Positions 33,610 through 47,800 of a stretch of 64,000 nt of DNA are shown in pieces (position 1 is the first letter of the stretch; each line of letters begins with the position of its first letter). A program made the translations under genes and the position numbers. Origin of the DNA: Nyssa sinensis (Eukaryota; Streptophyta; Magnoliopsida; Cornales; Nyssaceae); assembly GCA_008638375.1 (NCBI GenBank), contig CM018036.1:17113300-17177299 (forward strand), written 5' to 3'. The notes beneath the pieces were generated by a model, which saw only the letters and a program-made list of their open reading frames with translations, was not told the origin of the DNA and ran no database searches.

Positions 33610-34392
33610 TGTAGACACCCCATTTTGTGAACCTTGACTGTAAGAGGTTAGATTTGTAGTTTCCAATAGCGTATCTATGAGGCTCACATGTTCTAAAGGA
33701 ATTTCAATCATTTCGGTAGAATAATGCTAGAATTCTTTGATTAAGGGTAGTTTTGTCATCTTTGGGAAGTTACCATAATGTTTCTTACCTAGGGGTATTT
33801 TTGTAAGGACTCAAAAAATAATCAAAAAATAATTCGGTAAATTTCCAGCATAGACTAAAGACAGACTGGCGATAAATCAAAGATGAGTCAGATAAATTGT
33901 AAAATAAGTCTATAAGTCATCAATATGACACAGTGAGGCTAAAACTAAATTTTTGGTGATTTATTTGGAATTGGTGTGAGTCTCGGGGCTACATAGTCAT
34001 CTACTGAATGTAGATAAATATGAAAATCCAAACGTGATAATTTGGATAAACAGGCTGCATATTTGGAATTAGAGCATCAAAATTAGCTAGTGTACTGGGT
34101 TTAGTGTGATTTTGAAACAGTTTTAATTCGGGCTAGTGTGCGCGTATAGTTAGCCAACTGGCCACGTGGCACTTTGGGAATTGTGCAAGGCTTCCATGAG
34201 AAGCTATCAAAATATTTTAGAAAGTGACATGTGTTAATAAGAGGGTGGTGAAAGGAGAATTGCTAGTTTGTATGAGGGTGCATGGTAGGGAGACATGGAT
34301 GGAATGATGGGCATATCACTCCCATCACCTTTTTCTCTTTCCTCTTTTCCCTCACCTTTTTTTTTTAAATTTTCTCTTCCTCCTTCTCACGC

Positions 34393-34441
<49 letters not shown>

Positions 34442-34915
34442 CCCCCTTCACCACAATATACGTAGAGGTGTGTGTGTGTGTGAGTGTGTGTTTAAAAGAG
34501 ACTGTGAGTGTGTCAATGTGTTGTGTGTGAGGTGGAAACCCAAGAGAAAAATGAGAGAGAGAGAGCGATAAACAGGGAGTTTGTGTGACACACAGTGTGA
34601 ATCAGTATGTGTTTATGGGTGTGTGGGGTGTGTGTTTGACACACGTGCAAACTAAGCCAGAAAAGAAGGAAAGAATAAAGAAGAAAAGAAAATAAGAAGA
34701 AGGGAAAGAGGAACAGAGGAGCTGGACGGGGCAGGAACAGTGGTGCGACAACCATAGGAGCTTCGGAGAATCTTACTCTCTCCTAAAAAATTCTCTCTCT
34801 AGAACAACATACAGAGGTAGGGATTTTGAACCTTACTTTTGGCTCCATAGGCACTGAAACATCTAGTTTAGGGTATGAGCGTGTGCGTGGTTGTGTGTGT
34901 GTGTAAATCTGCGAG

Positions 34916-34968
<53 letters not shown>
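34916..34968. repeat. AT then GT microsatellite
   Basis: (TA)n followed by (TG)n in the left part of the Tekay-like LTR, longer than the matching tracts at about 10,341-10,371 and 60,766-60,799. Confidence 0.9.
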
Positions 34969-34970
<2 letters not shown>

Positions 34971-35026
34971 TTGAATTTCGGGTTTGGAAAAAAAAAGGGG
35001 TTTTGGAGATTTGTTGGTTAGGGAAG

Positions 35027-36423
35027 TGGAAGCGCGTCGTTAACACTTCAAAAATATTTAACCTTACTTCTTAACACAATAAAAGAAAACAAACACAGTA
35101 GCTAAATGAATAAGGGTCGAACCCACAGAGAGTGTTCACAATTTATTTTTTTTATTTATTCTGACCAATTCTAAACTGAAATTCAATTAATAACAAAAAA
35201 ATAAATGGGGGGTTAGAATTCTAATCAAACTGATTATGATTGAAAACTAAACTAATAACAGAAATCAATGAATTAAAACTTCAGTTCTTCGATTCAATCT
35301 TACCCTTGCAATTAATGGAACAATCAATCAACTATAACATTATTCTACCCTTCAGTGAATCTAATAATCCTAGGTAACAACAAGCTCTGCTACCCGAAAT
35401 TTTCCTTAATTCCTCACTAATGAAACAAGTTCTTCATTAGATTATAACCATTAGACAATTTAGAACAAGCTCTCTAAATTTAATATAATGGCAACATTAA
35501 TATCAAAGAAATTAGATTATTCTAAGCAACAATCACACAAGATCGGACTGTTTAACTTAGATCATGATAATTATAGTAATAAACAAAAGCTTGTCTACAA
35601 TCATCTATCACTATTTGCCACAATTGAATTAGGAACAATATCAAACCAAATATCAATAAAATAATTAAAACAGATTATCATGAATAGATTCCATAAGAAA
35701 AAGGAAGAAATAATATTACTGATTTGATTCAACCATCAAACTGCAATGAGGGATTCGAAATCCCTTTGAATTGAAATGAAAAATCTAGCCTAACATCCTT
35801 GAATAAGAAAATCCTAATAATTTATTTCTCTCTCTTCAAACTCTCCTCTGTTTTGCGCCACACGTACTGCTCTCTTTTTGCACTGCACAACTCCCTCTGT
35901 TTTCTTTTTTTCCTTTTTTTTTTTTTGTTTCCATGCCTTTTAAATACCCAACGTCTCACAAGCCTCTTGGGCTTTTCACAGCCCTAGCCGACCTTTTTTG
36001 CTTTGAATTTTCTTCCTTCTTTTTTTATTCTCTTGCGCAGCCCCTTTTTGGTTCAGCCCTCACGCACCTTTCCTGCCGCACCCAGCCACTACCTTTCTTT
36101 CCTTTTCTATTCTCTTGCTCGGACCCACCTTGATTTACTTTTCTCTTTCTTTTTCTTGACTTTCCTGCACAACCCATTTTCTTTTTTCTCACGTCCCTGG
36201 TTCCAACGCCTTAGCCGCACAACCCACTTTTGTCCCTCAATTGAAGCTCCATAGATAAAAATTGTCTAAAAGCTGAAAATTGCACAATATACTCTATATC
36301 TATTCTTTTACCTTCAATGCTTCCCTAACTCAATAAATATATTAATCAGCTCACTTAAACAGAAAATATGTCATAAAACTAAATATAAAGGAATTAAAAA
36401 TATTAAATATTATGCTCTTATCA
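35027..36423 (-). repeat. 3' LTR of Athila copy 2
   Basis: 1,397 bp. An internal deletion of about 80 bp near 35,643 removed the block between two 'aatatca' repeats that is still present in the other LTRs. Confidence 0.88.
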
Positions 36424-37555
36424 AATTTTCCCACGCTTAGTTTTTTACACGTCCTCGTGTAAACAAAAACTGAGAACAAAACAAAACCTCACTTGAATCC
36501 ATTCAACCAAATTTTAAAAGGTCTTAAGTTCAATAGCTCACCCATGAAAATTAATGTAAAGACTAGCAGGAATTTGGTTAATACTTCATCAATCAATTCA
36601 CAACAACAACCTTGTCATTTTCCACAAAACAATTTCAAAATTCAAGTGTATGCATACAAGTACCTTCCCTATGATTAACATGAATACACAACTAAGTCCA
36701 CATGCAAGAACAACTATGCACACCATTTCAAGAATCGAAACATAGCTCTTCCACTATTACTTTTCACACAATTACTTTTTTTTTTTTTCTTTTTTTTAGG
36801 TGAGTGCATTTTATGCTCCATCTCACTTTATGCATGTGTTTATAAGTGAGTGCGTTTTACGCTCTATCTCAACCCACCAGTGAGTGAGTTTTACGCTCTA
36901 TCTCACTTTATGCATGTATTTATAAGTGAGTGCGTTTTACGCTCTATCTCAACCCCCCACATGATTTACTTACTTTTTTTTTTTTTTTTTCATTTCTCTA
37001 ACATAGCTCCATAATTAGAAAACAAAATGAGTAGTTCTAAGTCTTGAAACCAATGCACATAGTTAGACACCCATACAACATAGCTAATAAAACATGTGTC
37101 TCATACTCAAGCACTCATGCTCATAAAAATAAAAACAAATCAGTTTTCAACAATTCAAGTGTGGATTGTGACTTGGTCATCATTATTCATCAATTAATTA
37201 AACATCAACCAAACCTACAAGTCAGCATTAATTCTCACACATTTATTGGCGACCTTCAAGAGCTTAGCCAAATAAAATTCAAACAAAACCATTCAATTCC
37301 GTACACAAAAATTTATTTATTTATTTTTTATTTATATATATATATATATTTTTTAATAAAACAAGAAATAAAAATAAAAATTCAACAACACAAACAAAGG
37401 AAACAAAGTTTTAAATCCTCTCCCCCACACTTAAACCTTACATTGTCCCCTAATGTAAGATAATTATGCAAAGAAGAAATGACAAAAATAAAAAGAAAAA
37501 GGAAAGAAATGACAAATTTGGTTTCTTGAGTTGCCTCCCAAGCGGTGCATTTGTT
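36424..37555 (-). other. Athila 3' non-coding region, copy 2
   Basis: As in copy 1: hairpin at 36444-36463 (intact), 80-bp tandem repeats at about 36,801-36,960, interrupted second hairpin at about 37,437-37,459, no env frame. A 139-codon open frame on the plus strand (37044) is a chance frame through this AT-rich sequence. Confidence 0.6.
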
Positions 37556-38780
37556 TCACGTCGTTTGCCCGACAACTTGCTCCTTAACCTGAGCAAACCA
37601 GATCCTCCTAAATCCACTACCTTCAACATTCTCTATTTGAAAACCTTCATAAAAAGGTTTAAGTCTATGACCATTTACCTTAAAAACTTTTCTCATTCTT
37701 GGGCTTTGAATTTTCACTGCACCATGATGAAAAACATTAGTAATAACAAAAGGACCAAACCAACGGGAACGCAACTTACTTGGGAATAACTTAAGCCTTA
37801 AGTGGTAAAGTAGAACTTTTTGTCCAAGAACAAAGTTCTTCCTAGAAATCTTCTTGTCATGAAAGACCTTTGTCTTTTCCTTGTATATTTTAGAGCTCTC
37901 ATATGCTTCATTTCTCAATTCCTCTAACTCTTGTAACTGCAACTTCCTATGTTCTCCAGCCTTATCCATATCCATGTTACATTGCTTGATTGCCCAAAAA
38001 GCCTTATGCTCTAATTCCACAGGAAGATGACATGGTTTGCCAAATACTAACCTATAAGGTGACATGCCAATAGGAGTTTTATATGCCGTCCCGTAAGCCC
38101 ATAGTGCATCCTCCAACCTCAAACTCCAATCCTTCCTATTTAGCTTGACTACTTTCTCCAAAATGGACTTGATCTCTCGATTGGACACCTCAGCTTGGCC
38201 ATTGCTTTGTGGATGGTAAGATGTGAAAATCTTATGCACAACATTGTATTTCCTAAACACTGCCTCCAACATCCTATTGCAAAAATGCGTTCCTCTATCA
38301 CTAATAATGGCTTTTGGAGCTCCAAACTTGACAAATATATTAGATTTCACAAAATCTGTAATAACTTTAGAACTGTCAAGTCCTTGTGGCTTTAGCTTCC
38401 ACCCACTTAGAAACATAATCAACAGCCAAAAGTATGTAAATATTACCAAAAGATGAAGGAAATGGTCCCGTAAAATCAATGTCCCGAACATCAAAAATCT
38501 GGACAATCAAAATAGGAGTTTATGGCATTTGATTTCTACGCGATATATTACCTGTCCTTTGACAATTTTCACACGATTTACCAAATAGATAAGAGTCCTT
38601 AAATAGAGTTGGCCAATAAAAACCACATTCTAAAACCTACGAGCTGTTCTTTTAGGTCCAAAATGACCTCCATAAGCATAAGAATAACAGAAGGTTAAAA
38701 TAGATAAAAATTTATTTTCAGGCACACACCTTCTTATTACCTGATCAGCACAAAATCTCCATAAGTATGGGTCATCCCAC
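37556..38780 (-). pseudogene. Athila integrase remnant, copy 2
   Basis: The best preserved integrase in the window: one open frame of 316 codons (37556-38506) covers the catalytic core with [32 protein letters not shown] (catalytic Glu with intact Arg before it) and the C-terminal Athila region. The segment with the first catalytic Asp is out of frame near 38,490, and the N-terminal zinc region (GGHFGPKRT, about 38,660) is in another frame. Not functional as it stands. Confidence 0.88.
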
Positions 38781-40455
38781 ACATAATATTTAGCATAACT
38801 TTTAAGTTTATCTTTTTGAGATTTAGAAAGATTATCAGGCAAATGTTTACCCACTAAATAATTCGTAATAGGCGCATACCAGGGTAATGTCTTATCAATA
38901 GAAAATAATTGCTCATCTGGAAAAGATTTTTGCAATGGCAGCTCATCTTCATCATGTATCAACCTGCTCAAATGATTTGCTACCACGTTTTCTGCTTCTT
39001 TCTTATCTTTAATCTCCAAGTGAAACTCTTGTAACAGCTAAAATCCACCTAATAATTCGAGCCTTGGATTCCTTCTTTGAAAGCAAATACCTGAGAGCAA
39101 CATGATCAGAATAAACCACAACTTTAGTACCAAGCAAATAAGACCGAAATTTTTCTAAAGCAAAAAAAATAGATAAAAGTTCTTTTTCAGTCATAGTGTA
39201 ATTAATCTGAGTTGCATTTAAAGTTCTGGAGGCATAATAAATGGCATGACCAGTTTTACCAACTCTTTGTCCTAACACAGCTCCTACTGCATAATTGCTT
39301 ACATCACACATAATCTCAAATGGCAACTCCCAATTTAGTGGCTGTATCATTGGTGCTGAAGTTAATAGCTTTTTCAATTTGTCAAATGCATCCTTCCACT
39401 TCTCATCAAACTGAAACTATACATCCTTTTGCAACAACTTACACAAAGGCAATGCTATCTTTGAAAAATCCTTGATAAATCTACAATAAAAACCTGCATG
39501 ACCAAGAAAAGAACGAATCTCCCGCATATTTCCAAGGTAAGGTAAAGCAGAAATAATATCTATCTTTGACTTATCTACCTCTATTCTTTTAGCTGAAACA
39601 ACATGCCCAAGAACTATACCTTGCTATACCATGAAATGACACTTTTCCTAGTTAAGAACAAGATTAGTTTCTAAACATCGATCAAGCACACGAGTCAAAT
39701 TATCTAAGCATGCATCGAATGAATCACCATATATTGTGAAATCATCCATAAACACCTCAATGCAACTCTCTCAAAGATCGGAAAATATACTTACCATGCA
39801 TCGCTGAAAAGTCCCTAGTGCATTACAAAGTCCAAATGGCATTCTACGGTACGCAAATGTACTAAATGGACAGGTGAACGTTGTGTTTCTTGATCTTCTA
39901 GTGCAATCACAATCTGGTTATAACCTGAAAAACCATCCAAAAAATAATAATAAGTATGACCAGCTAATCTCTCTAACATCTGATCAATAAAAGAAAGAGG
40001 AAAATGATCTTTTCGGGTTACAGAATTCAACTTCTTGTAGTCAATACAAACTTTCCAACCTGTTTGCACACGTGTGGGTACCAACTCATTATTATCGTTC
40101 TGAATTACTGTAACACGAGATTTCTTTGGAACAACCTGCACTAGGACTTACCCATTGGCTATCTGAAATTGGGTAAATGATACCTACATCAAGTAACTTC
40201 AAAACATCCTTTTTCACTACCCCCATCATTGGTGTATTCAATCTGCGTTGAGCTTCCCTAATTGGTTTAGCTCATTCTTCTAACAGAATGCGGTGCATAC
40301 ACACAGCAGGGCTGATCCCTTTGATATCTGTAATTGTCCAACCAAAAACCATTATACGCTCCCTTAGAACTGTTAACAGTTTGTCTTCCTGTACTTTAGT
40401 CAAATTGCTAGCAATAATTACTGGTAGTGTATCATTCTCCCCAAAATATGCATAC
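38781..40455 (-). pseudogene. Athila reverse transcriptase and RNase H remnant, copy 2
   Basis: RT fragments at 39815-40141 (VCIDYKKLNSVTRKDHFPLSF, then LDGFSGYNQI), palm motif FMDDF at 39738-39752 followed by an intact YGDSFDA, and RNase H at 39009-39377 (CDVSNYAVGAVLGQR, SDHVALRYLL). Asp-for-Ala type changes (CDASN to CDVSN) and frameshifts at about 39,380 and 39,900 break it. The junction cut by the solo LTR in copy 1 is whole here (about 40,440-40,460). Confidence 0.88.
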
Positions 40456-41620
40456 TTTAAGTAAGCTGGTAATGGTTTTAGTTCTAAAATAGGGGCATGC
40501 ACAATAAAAGGTAAAAGTTTCTTGTGAGTAACAAGTAACTAAATGGAAGATACTGCAATATTTATCTAAAATCACAAGCAAAGAATGTAATGCAACTACA
40601 GTCTCCTTCAAATCTTGATTCTGCTCAATTTCTTCTTTTTTCTCTAATTCTAAATTGTTGGTAATTGCAACCTTTAGATTTTCCTTACTTGTTTGCTCAA
40701 AAACTTCCTGCACTGAATGGTTAATAACATTAACAACAAAAACCTGATTAATATCACTAGGGTACCTCATGGCTTCATAAATGTTGAATTGAATTTTTTC
40801 ACCATCAAATTCCATGGTCAAGGTACCATTATGCACATCAATCATTGTTCTAGCTATTTTCAAGAATGGTCTCCCCAATAAAATATGTGTAGGATTAGGA
40901 GATGTATCATCATCCATATCCACAATGTAAAAATCCGCAGGAAATATTAATTCATTCACCTGCACTAACACATCCTCAATCACTTCTTCAGGGTAAGCAT
41001 TAGTGCGATCAGCCAACTGTATAATAACACCGGTATTTTTCAAAGAACCTAGATTCAAAGAAGCATAAATAGATCGTGGCATGACATTAATAGAAGCTCC
41101 TAAATCTAACATGGCTCTTTCAAATCTAGTATTACCTATTCTACATGGAATGGTGAACATACCTGGATCTTTACACTTATGGGGAAGCTTTCTTTGAAGA
41201 ACTATTGAACACATTCTCCCCCACACTTACCTTTTCATCATCTCTTAATTTTTGCTTGTTAGTGCATAATTCTTTCAAAAACTTTGCATACCTTGGCACT
41301 TGCTTAATTACATCTAGTAAAAGAATATTTACCTTCTACCTTGAGGAATGTCTCTAAAATTTCTTTCTCTTGCTCCTCATTCTTAGGCCTTGCACATCTG
41401 TACGGAAAAGGTAAGGGGTTAGTCTTAACTTGAATAGAAGGATTAGGAATTACCTTAGATATTTCTGCTTCCTTCTTAGACTCCTCCTCAACAACTACAG
41501 TAGTGGATTTTGGTACTTCCAATTGTTTGCCACTCCTCAATGTTATAGCATTTGCATTCTCTCTTGGATTAATAACAATTTAAGAAGGTAACTTACCCGA
41601 GCCTTGAGAATCCAATCGAT
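40456..41620 (-). pseudogene. Athila gag C-terminal/protease segment, copy 2
   Basis: Two frames: 41304-41540 (linker with RSGKQLEVPKS) and 40432-41226 (protease with AMLDLGASINVMPRS, then ILLGRPFLKIARTMIDV). They are separated by a frameshift near 41,215-41,335. It continues without interruption into the RT region, which shows the ancestral order that copy 1 lost. Confidence 0.87.
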
Positions 41621-42767
41621 CAACTGTGGTAGCAAGCTGACTTACCTGATTCTCCAGATTTTTTATGGAAGTCCTTGTCCCTTGTTGGAATTACTATGTA
41701 TGGGTCATGAAAGTTTTAAACATATCCTCAAAAGATGTTCCAGAACTGGAAGAAGTTAGTTGTTTAGGTGGATACAGCTGTTGAACCTGTTAAAAACCCG
41801 GATGCTTATTTGGAAAAGCTTTTTACATTGGCTGCCTATTCCCTCCATAGCTCAAATTGGGATGATCTCTTCATCCTAGATTGTAAGTATTAGAGTAGGG
41901 ATCATATCGGTGTTAGGGGTTGTGCTGGGAAATTTCCCACTGCATTAGCTTGTTGAACAATTTCATCTTCTTGCAATGTCGGACACATCTTTGTATTATG
42001 TCCTGACAACGAACAAATTCCACACACTTTTGCTGCTTGCATGTTCCCTATAGTCATTTGATGAACCATAGCAGTTAAACCAAAAATTTGACGTTCAATG
42101 TTAGAAGTACTTACCTCATTCACTTTTTTAGGTGTATGCTCCATTCTGGTTCCATACTACTGTGAGTTAGCTACCATGTTTGAAATCAAATTCTTAGCAG
42201 CATCTAGGGTCTTATCATACTTCTATCCATTGGCAATAGCCCCTCATAAAAATATTGAATTAAATGCTGATCATCAATTTGGTGTGGTGGACAGCTCGAA
42301 CATAATTTCTTGAACCTCTCCCAATATTCGTAAAGAGATTCTCTATTATATTGTCTGATGCTACATATCTCTTTTCTTATATTAGCAGCCCTAAAAGCAG
42401 GAAAATATTTTTCCAAAAATAGCCTTTTCATCTCATTCCATGTCTAGATTGATCCAGAAGGAAGGTAATATAACCAATCCTTTGCCAAGTCTGCCAATGA
42501 GAATGGAAAAGCCCTAAGCTTTATCTGCTCCTCAGTTATTCCTTGAGGCTTCATGCTAGAACACACCACATGGAATTCCTTCAGATGCTTGTATGGATCT
42601 TCACCTGTAAGACCACAAAAGGTAGGCAAAAGATGTATTAGTCCTGATTTTAATTCAAAAGCAGCAGTTAAATCAGGATACTCAATGCACAATGGCTGTT
42701 GATTTAGATTAGGAGCAGCCAACTCCTTCAAAGTCCTAGCAGCATTATTGTTATTAGGAGCAGCCAT
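41621..42767 (-). pseudogene. Athila gag remnant, copy 2
   Basis: Gag N-terminus at 42444-42767 (start at 42767, RTLKELAAPNLNQQ), middle part at 42204-42431 (RLFLEKYFPAFRAANIRKEICSI) and zinc-knuckle part at 41902-42144 (CGICSLSGHNTKMC, a proper CCHC knuckle with Gly). Stops near 42,440 and a deletion near 42,215 (about 33 bp relative to copy 1) separate the pieces. Confidence 0.87.
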
Positions 42768-43360
42768 ATCTTCCTCTTCTGAATCACTGTATAAACTGTT
42801 AGAAAGTAATTCAAGTGCTTATATTTAGGCTAGGTGATGCAACAATAGTTTTTTCAGAATTTGTAGTTGCAACTCGAGCTTGCCGAGTCTCTTTTCTCAA
42901 CTTTCGTGCAGTTTTCTCAATCTCTGGATCAAATTTTAATTCATCAGATTGAGAAGATAGAGTCATAAACCAAAAAGAAACATAAAATAAATAAAAATAA
43001 GCAAAAATAAATCAGAAAAAATTAAAAATAAATAACTAAAAACACAAAAGTGGCCCAAAACCCTAGTAAACGATGGAATTTGGCCTCGAGAGGGTGGGGC
43101 TAGTGAATCCTCAAAAAGGATTCACTAGTCTTGTGTAGATCGTTGTTTCCTTCGAAACAAGTACTCGCTCGTCACCTAATTCAATCATAATTTTCCAAAT
43201 GAATAGTATCACCTAGAAAAATCCACTGAAAACCTAAAAAATAAAAAATAAAAATAATTTAGAATTTGACAAACAGAAATTAAAACACAAATTGACCTAA
43301 AAGCAACGAATTAAAAATAAGAAAACAGCTAGAATAATAATAAAAAATAACAAAAAACAC

Positions 43361-43378
43361 TATCCGACAACAGTGCCA
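43361..43378 (-). other. Athila primer-binding site (tRNA-Asp-like), copy 2
   Basis: TGGCACTGTTGTCGGATA on the element strand, five bases after the LTR. It matches TGGCGCCGTTGCCGGGGA except for transitions and the last bases, as expected from ageing. Confidence 0.75.
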
Positions 43379-43383
43379 AATTT

Positions 43384-44841
43384 TGGAAGCGCGTCGTTAA
43401 CACTCTAAAAATATTTAACCTTACTTCTTAACATAATAAAAGAAAACAAAAACAGTAGCTAAATGAATAAGGGCCAAACCCACAGAGAGTGTTCACAATT
43501 TATTTTTTTATTTATTCTGACTAATTCTAAACTGAAATTCAATTAATAAGAAAACAATAAATGGGGGGGGGGGGGAGTGGAATTCTAATCAAACTGATTA
43601 TGATTGAAAACTAAACTAATAACAAAATCAATGAATTAAAACTTCAGTTCTTCGATTCAATCTTACCCTCGCAATTAATGGAACAATCAATCAACTATAA
43701 CATTATTCTACCCTTCAATGAATCTAATAATCCTAGGTAACAACAAGCTCTGCTACCCGAAGTTCCCCTTAATTCCTCACTAATGAAATAAGCTCTTCAT
43801 TAGATTCTAACCATTAGATAATTTAGAACAAGCTCTCTAAATTTAATATAATGGCAGCATTAATATCAAGGAAATTAGATTACTCTAAGCAACAATCACA
43901 CAAGCTCGGATTGTTTAACTTCGATCATGATAATCATAGCAATAAACAAAAGCTTGTTAACAATCATCTATCACTATTTGTCACAATTAATTAGGAACAA
44001 TATCAATTACGTAATATACTTCCTAAATCTAGCAATTGGCAATAATCTGATCAATTCAATAGGCGTTAATTAAATCAATCAAACCAAATATCAATAAAAC
44101 AATTAAAACAGATTATCATGAATATATTCCATAAGAAAAATGAGAAATAATGTTACTTATTTGATTCAACCATCAAACTGCAATGAGGGTTCGAAATCCC
44201 CTTGAACTGAATTGAAAAATCTAGCCTAACATCCTTGAATAAGAAAATCCTAATAATTTATTTCTGTCTTTCAAACTCTCCTCTATTTTGCGCCACATGT
44301 ACTGCTTTCTTTTTGCATCGCACAGCACTCTCTATTTTTTTTTTTTTTTCATGCCTTTTAAATACCCAACGCCTCACAAGCCTCATGGGTTGTTCACAGC
44401 CTTAGCCCCCATTTTTTTCTTTGACTTTTCTTCGTTCTTTTTTTATTCTCTTGCGCAGCCCCTTTTTGGTTCAGCCTTCACGCACCTTTCCAGCCGTACC
44501 CAGTCGCTGCCTTTCTTTCCTTTTCTATTCTCTTGCCCGGACCCACCTTGATTGGATTTTCTCTTTCTTTTTCTTGACTTTCCTGCACAACCCACTTTCT
44601 TCTTTCTCACGTCCCTAGTTCGAACGCTTCAACTGTACAACCCACTTTTGGCCCTCAATTGAAGCTCCATAGATCGAAACTATCTAAAAGCTAAAAATTG
44701 CACAATATACTCCATATCTATTCTTTTACCTTCAATGCTTCCCTAATTCAATAAATATATTAATCAGCTCACTTAAATAGAAAATATGTCATAAAACTAA
44801 ATATAAAGGAATTAAAAACATTAAATATTATGCTCTTATCA
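43384..44841 (-). repeat. 5' LTR of Athila copy 2
   Basis: 1,458 bp, TGGAAGCGCG to CTCTTATCA on the plus strand. A poly-G run of 13 bases or so lies near 43,564 where other LTRs have shorter runs. Confidence 0.9.
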
Positions 44842-47800
44842 AGAAGAACCCTTTCGACTGTGGGAAGTAAATGGATAGGAAAGGAACAAAAAAGGATGAC
44901 CAGAGGTCGAAAGACCACGAGTTGCAGGTCTCTCGCCTAAAAAATCAGGATTTTGATTGTTGGGGCTGGTTTGGCACCCTTGATTGATGGAAATTGTTCG
45001 AAATGATGGGATTCGAGGTATAGAGTGATCTAGAATGAGAAACCAAGAAAAACGACACAAGAAAAACCAAAGAAAAAAATTTCAGAAAATTAGGTTTCTG
45101 ACGAACTCGTCGGAGAAGGTGACCGGAAAGCTCACCAACGGTGGTCAACGCCGGTGTTGACCGGTCAATGGGTCAATGGTTGACCATTAACAGTCAACTG
45201 GGTCGAGTCACTGGTCGTGGACCGGGTCGGGTCGGATCGCAGGTCTGGCCTAGTGAGTTTTGAATCCAAGGGATCTGTTTGGTCACAAGAAAATTGGAAC
45301 CTTGGTTTGAAATTGAAATTGGAATAGGGATAATCATATTCCAGAAAAATTGGTATTTAATCAAATTTGGACTATTTGGGTAACAAGTTTAAGAAATTGG
45401 AATTTTAGAAATTATAAAGGGGCTGAATTGATTTGATTAATTACAAAGTCATGAACATTTTAAAGAAAATTATGAAAAAGCTCATCTATTTATAAAAATT
45501 TAAACTAAAGCCAATTAAAATGAAAAATGGGTCATTCATAAGGTTTTTGTGCATTCTGGACTCAATGGTAGGTTCGGTTTGGACATTCGGGGACCCAAAG
45601 CAGTCCCACATGAATATGTAAAGTTATAAAAATACCCCTAATGTTAATTTGAGAAACATAAAGGCTAATTAAAATTTGAAAAGGGCTATTTCAAGGCTGT
45701 TGGACGCCCGAAGTTCAAATATATGATCAGACTAGACAAATTGGAACTCGGTAATGGTCCCACCTAAATTAATTAAATGACAATTATACCCCTAGACTTA
45801 TATTAAACAATTGAAAGCTGAAATAAGATCCGGAAGAGACATTTCCAATATTTCTATATGCCAATAACTCAAATAAGACATCAGAATAATGAAATGGGGA
45901 CTCGGCGTGGTCCCACATAAATACGTAAAATTACTAAAATGCCCCTAGGCATGGAATAGATACCTAGAAGTGTGAATAAAATATAAAGAGGATATACTTA
46001 GGATTAATGGGCCTTCTAGATTCGATTCCAATGTAATTTTTGAGAGACAGCGTCTCAATAGACACGTAACTTGTTTGGTAAATTATGAAAGTGCCCTTAT
46101 GGGTTTAAAAGACAGTCAAATGACTTAGAAATAATACGATAGGGCTTCCTTAAGATTTCAAGCCCGAGAATACGTTTTTTATATCCGTTTGGGAAAACGG
46201 GTACCTGAGGTGTAGGCTAATGAGAAATTGGCCTTAGAGAACTGTAAGGACTTGATACGATACCTTAGTGCTATGGGCCAGGGTGGTCCTGGGGATGAAA
46301 CTGTGACTATGTAAGGTGTTTGATACACATTATGAAAGACATATGTAGTGTCTCCTAGTAGTAGGGCGATGGTTGGGACTAGAGGAATTTCTTTACTTGT
46401 TGGCATTGTATATCTTTCATTTGATTCATGAGATGAGATTATTAGTATTGTTGGACATACCGTCATTTATTAGTTATCATGATATGACTATTATCATAGT
46501 TTACCTAATGCTTGACCTTTGCTCGATATTATAAGTGTGAATATGATTATGATGTTGATACTTAATGTTAGTTACATTTTTATCATATATATATATATAT
46601 ATATATATGAACACTTTCATTTTTGCTGATTACTTGTGAATCGAATATCGTATATTACACTTATTGACAATTGTTGTGAACTTTGAGGATTGTTGTTATT
46701 CACACTATGGAGCATACTTGAGCGGTGTGAGATTTGAGTGGATACGATGATATTGAGTATACTAAAGTGGTATGAGATTTGAATGGATATGATGATATTG
46801 AGCATACTAGAGTGGTACAAGATTTATATGGAATTGAGGATTTTGATCATACCGAAGTGGTGTGCGATTTGTTTGGATCTTGATGATATAAATTTAAGTA
46901 ATATTGAGAGGATGTGAGCCCATTCTATTTTAGGGACAAAGACTCCCTTTGGCTGCGGCCATAACCCTATGTAGAAAGTTCCCCAAACCTATGAGTTAGC
47001 AACTCATGAAAGGGCTGAAATACAGGTGCTTCAAGGGCCCTATGCGTTTGTTAAAGCATATCATTAAATCATAAGCATATCATACTATATTTATGAAAGT
47101 GTTTGTGCATTAAGGATTGAGTGCTTGTTTTGGTTATTTGGATGACTATAGTAGATGATAGTTGACTTGTATATCATGGTTGTACTCAATATTTACTAGG
47201 ACTGTGTGGTCATCACACCTTGCTGATTATCTGGTTGATGATTGTGTTGGTAGTGTTGCCAATCTGAGTTATATATCTATTGTTGTTGGATGTATATATT
47301 GTTCTTGTGACTTAAAATAGGAAATTAAGGTGCTTCGTGAAATTATATGTTTTTTCTAATATCATGTATCTAACCTCCATATATTGATTCCTTGACCATT
47401 ATTGTGGAACCACTATGTAGTAGTGTTATACCTTCTTAATGCTTATATTTATGCTTGTGCTTGAGATATTTTGATAGTGTATGCTTGTGATGCATACGGG
47501 ATTTTAGGGTGTGTCCTCTTCAGATTTGCATTAGTTTTTGCACTCTGCTTGCTTATATGTTTTGGGAAACTCTACTAAGCGTTATGGCTCACCCTTACTA
47601 TTCATGGGAATGTTAGGTATTGACTTGATGGAATATAGTTACAGAAGCAGTACAGAATGGACCGAAGTTTCTGTACTACTTAGTTACAGTCATGTATTTA
47701 TTCATTTATATTTATTAAGGGTATATGTACCCTTCTCAGATATTCATGTATGTGGGATGTATGTATATTGGACTGTAGAGTCAGTTCTGAACACCACCAT

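Larger units (their letters stand above)
35027..44841 (-). mobile_element. Athila-lineage Ty3/gypsy retrotransposon, copy 2 (broken)
   Basis: 9,815 bp, minus orientation, 5' LTR at 43384-44841 and 3' LTR at 35027-36423. It sits at the same place in the same LTR as copy 1, so it is the duplicated partner and not an independent insertion. Flanks are GGAAG (left) and AGAAG (right), a nearly intact 5-bp target duplication. It has no nested solo LTR. Gag, PR, RT, RH and IN are all recognisable but broken. Confidence 0.9.
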
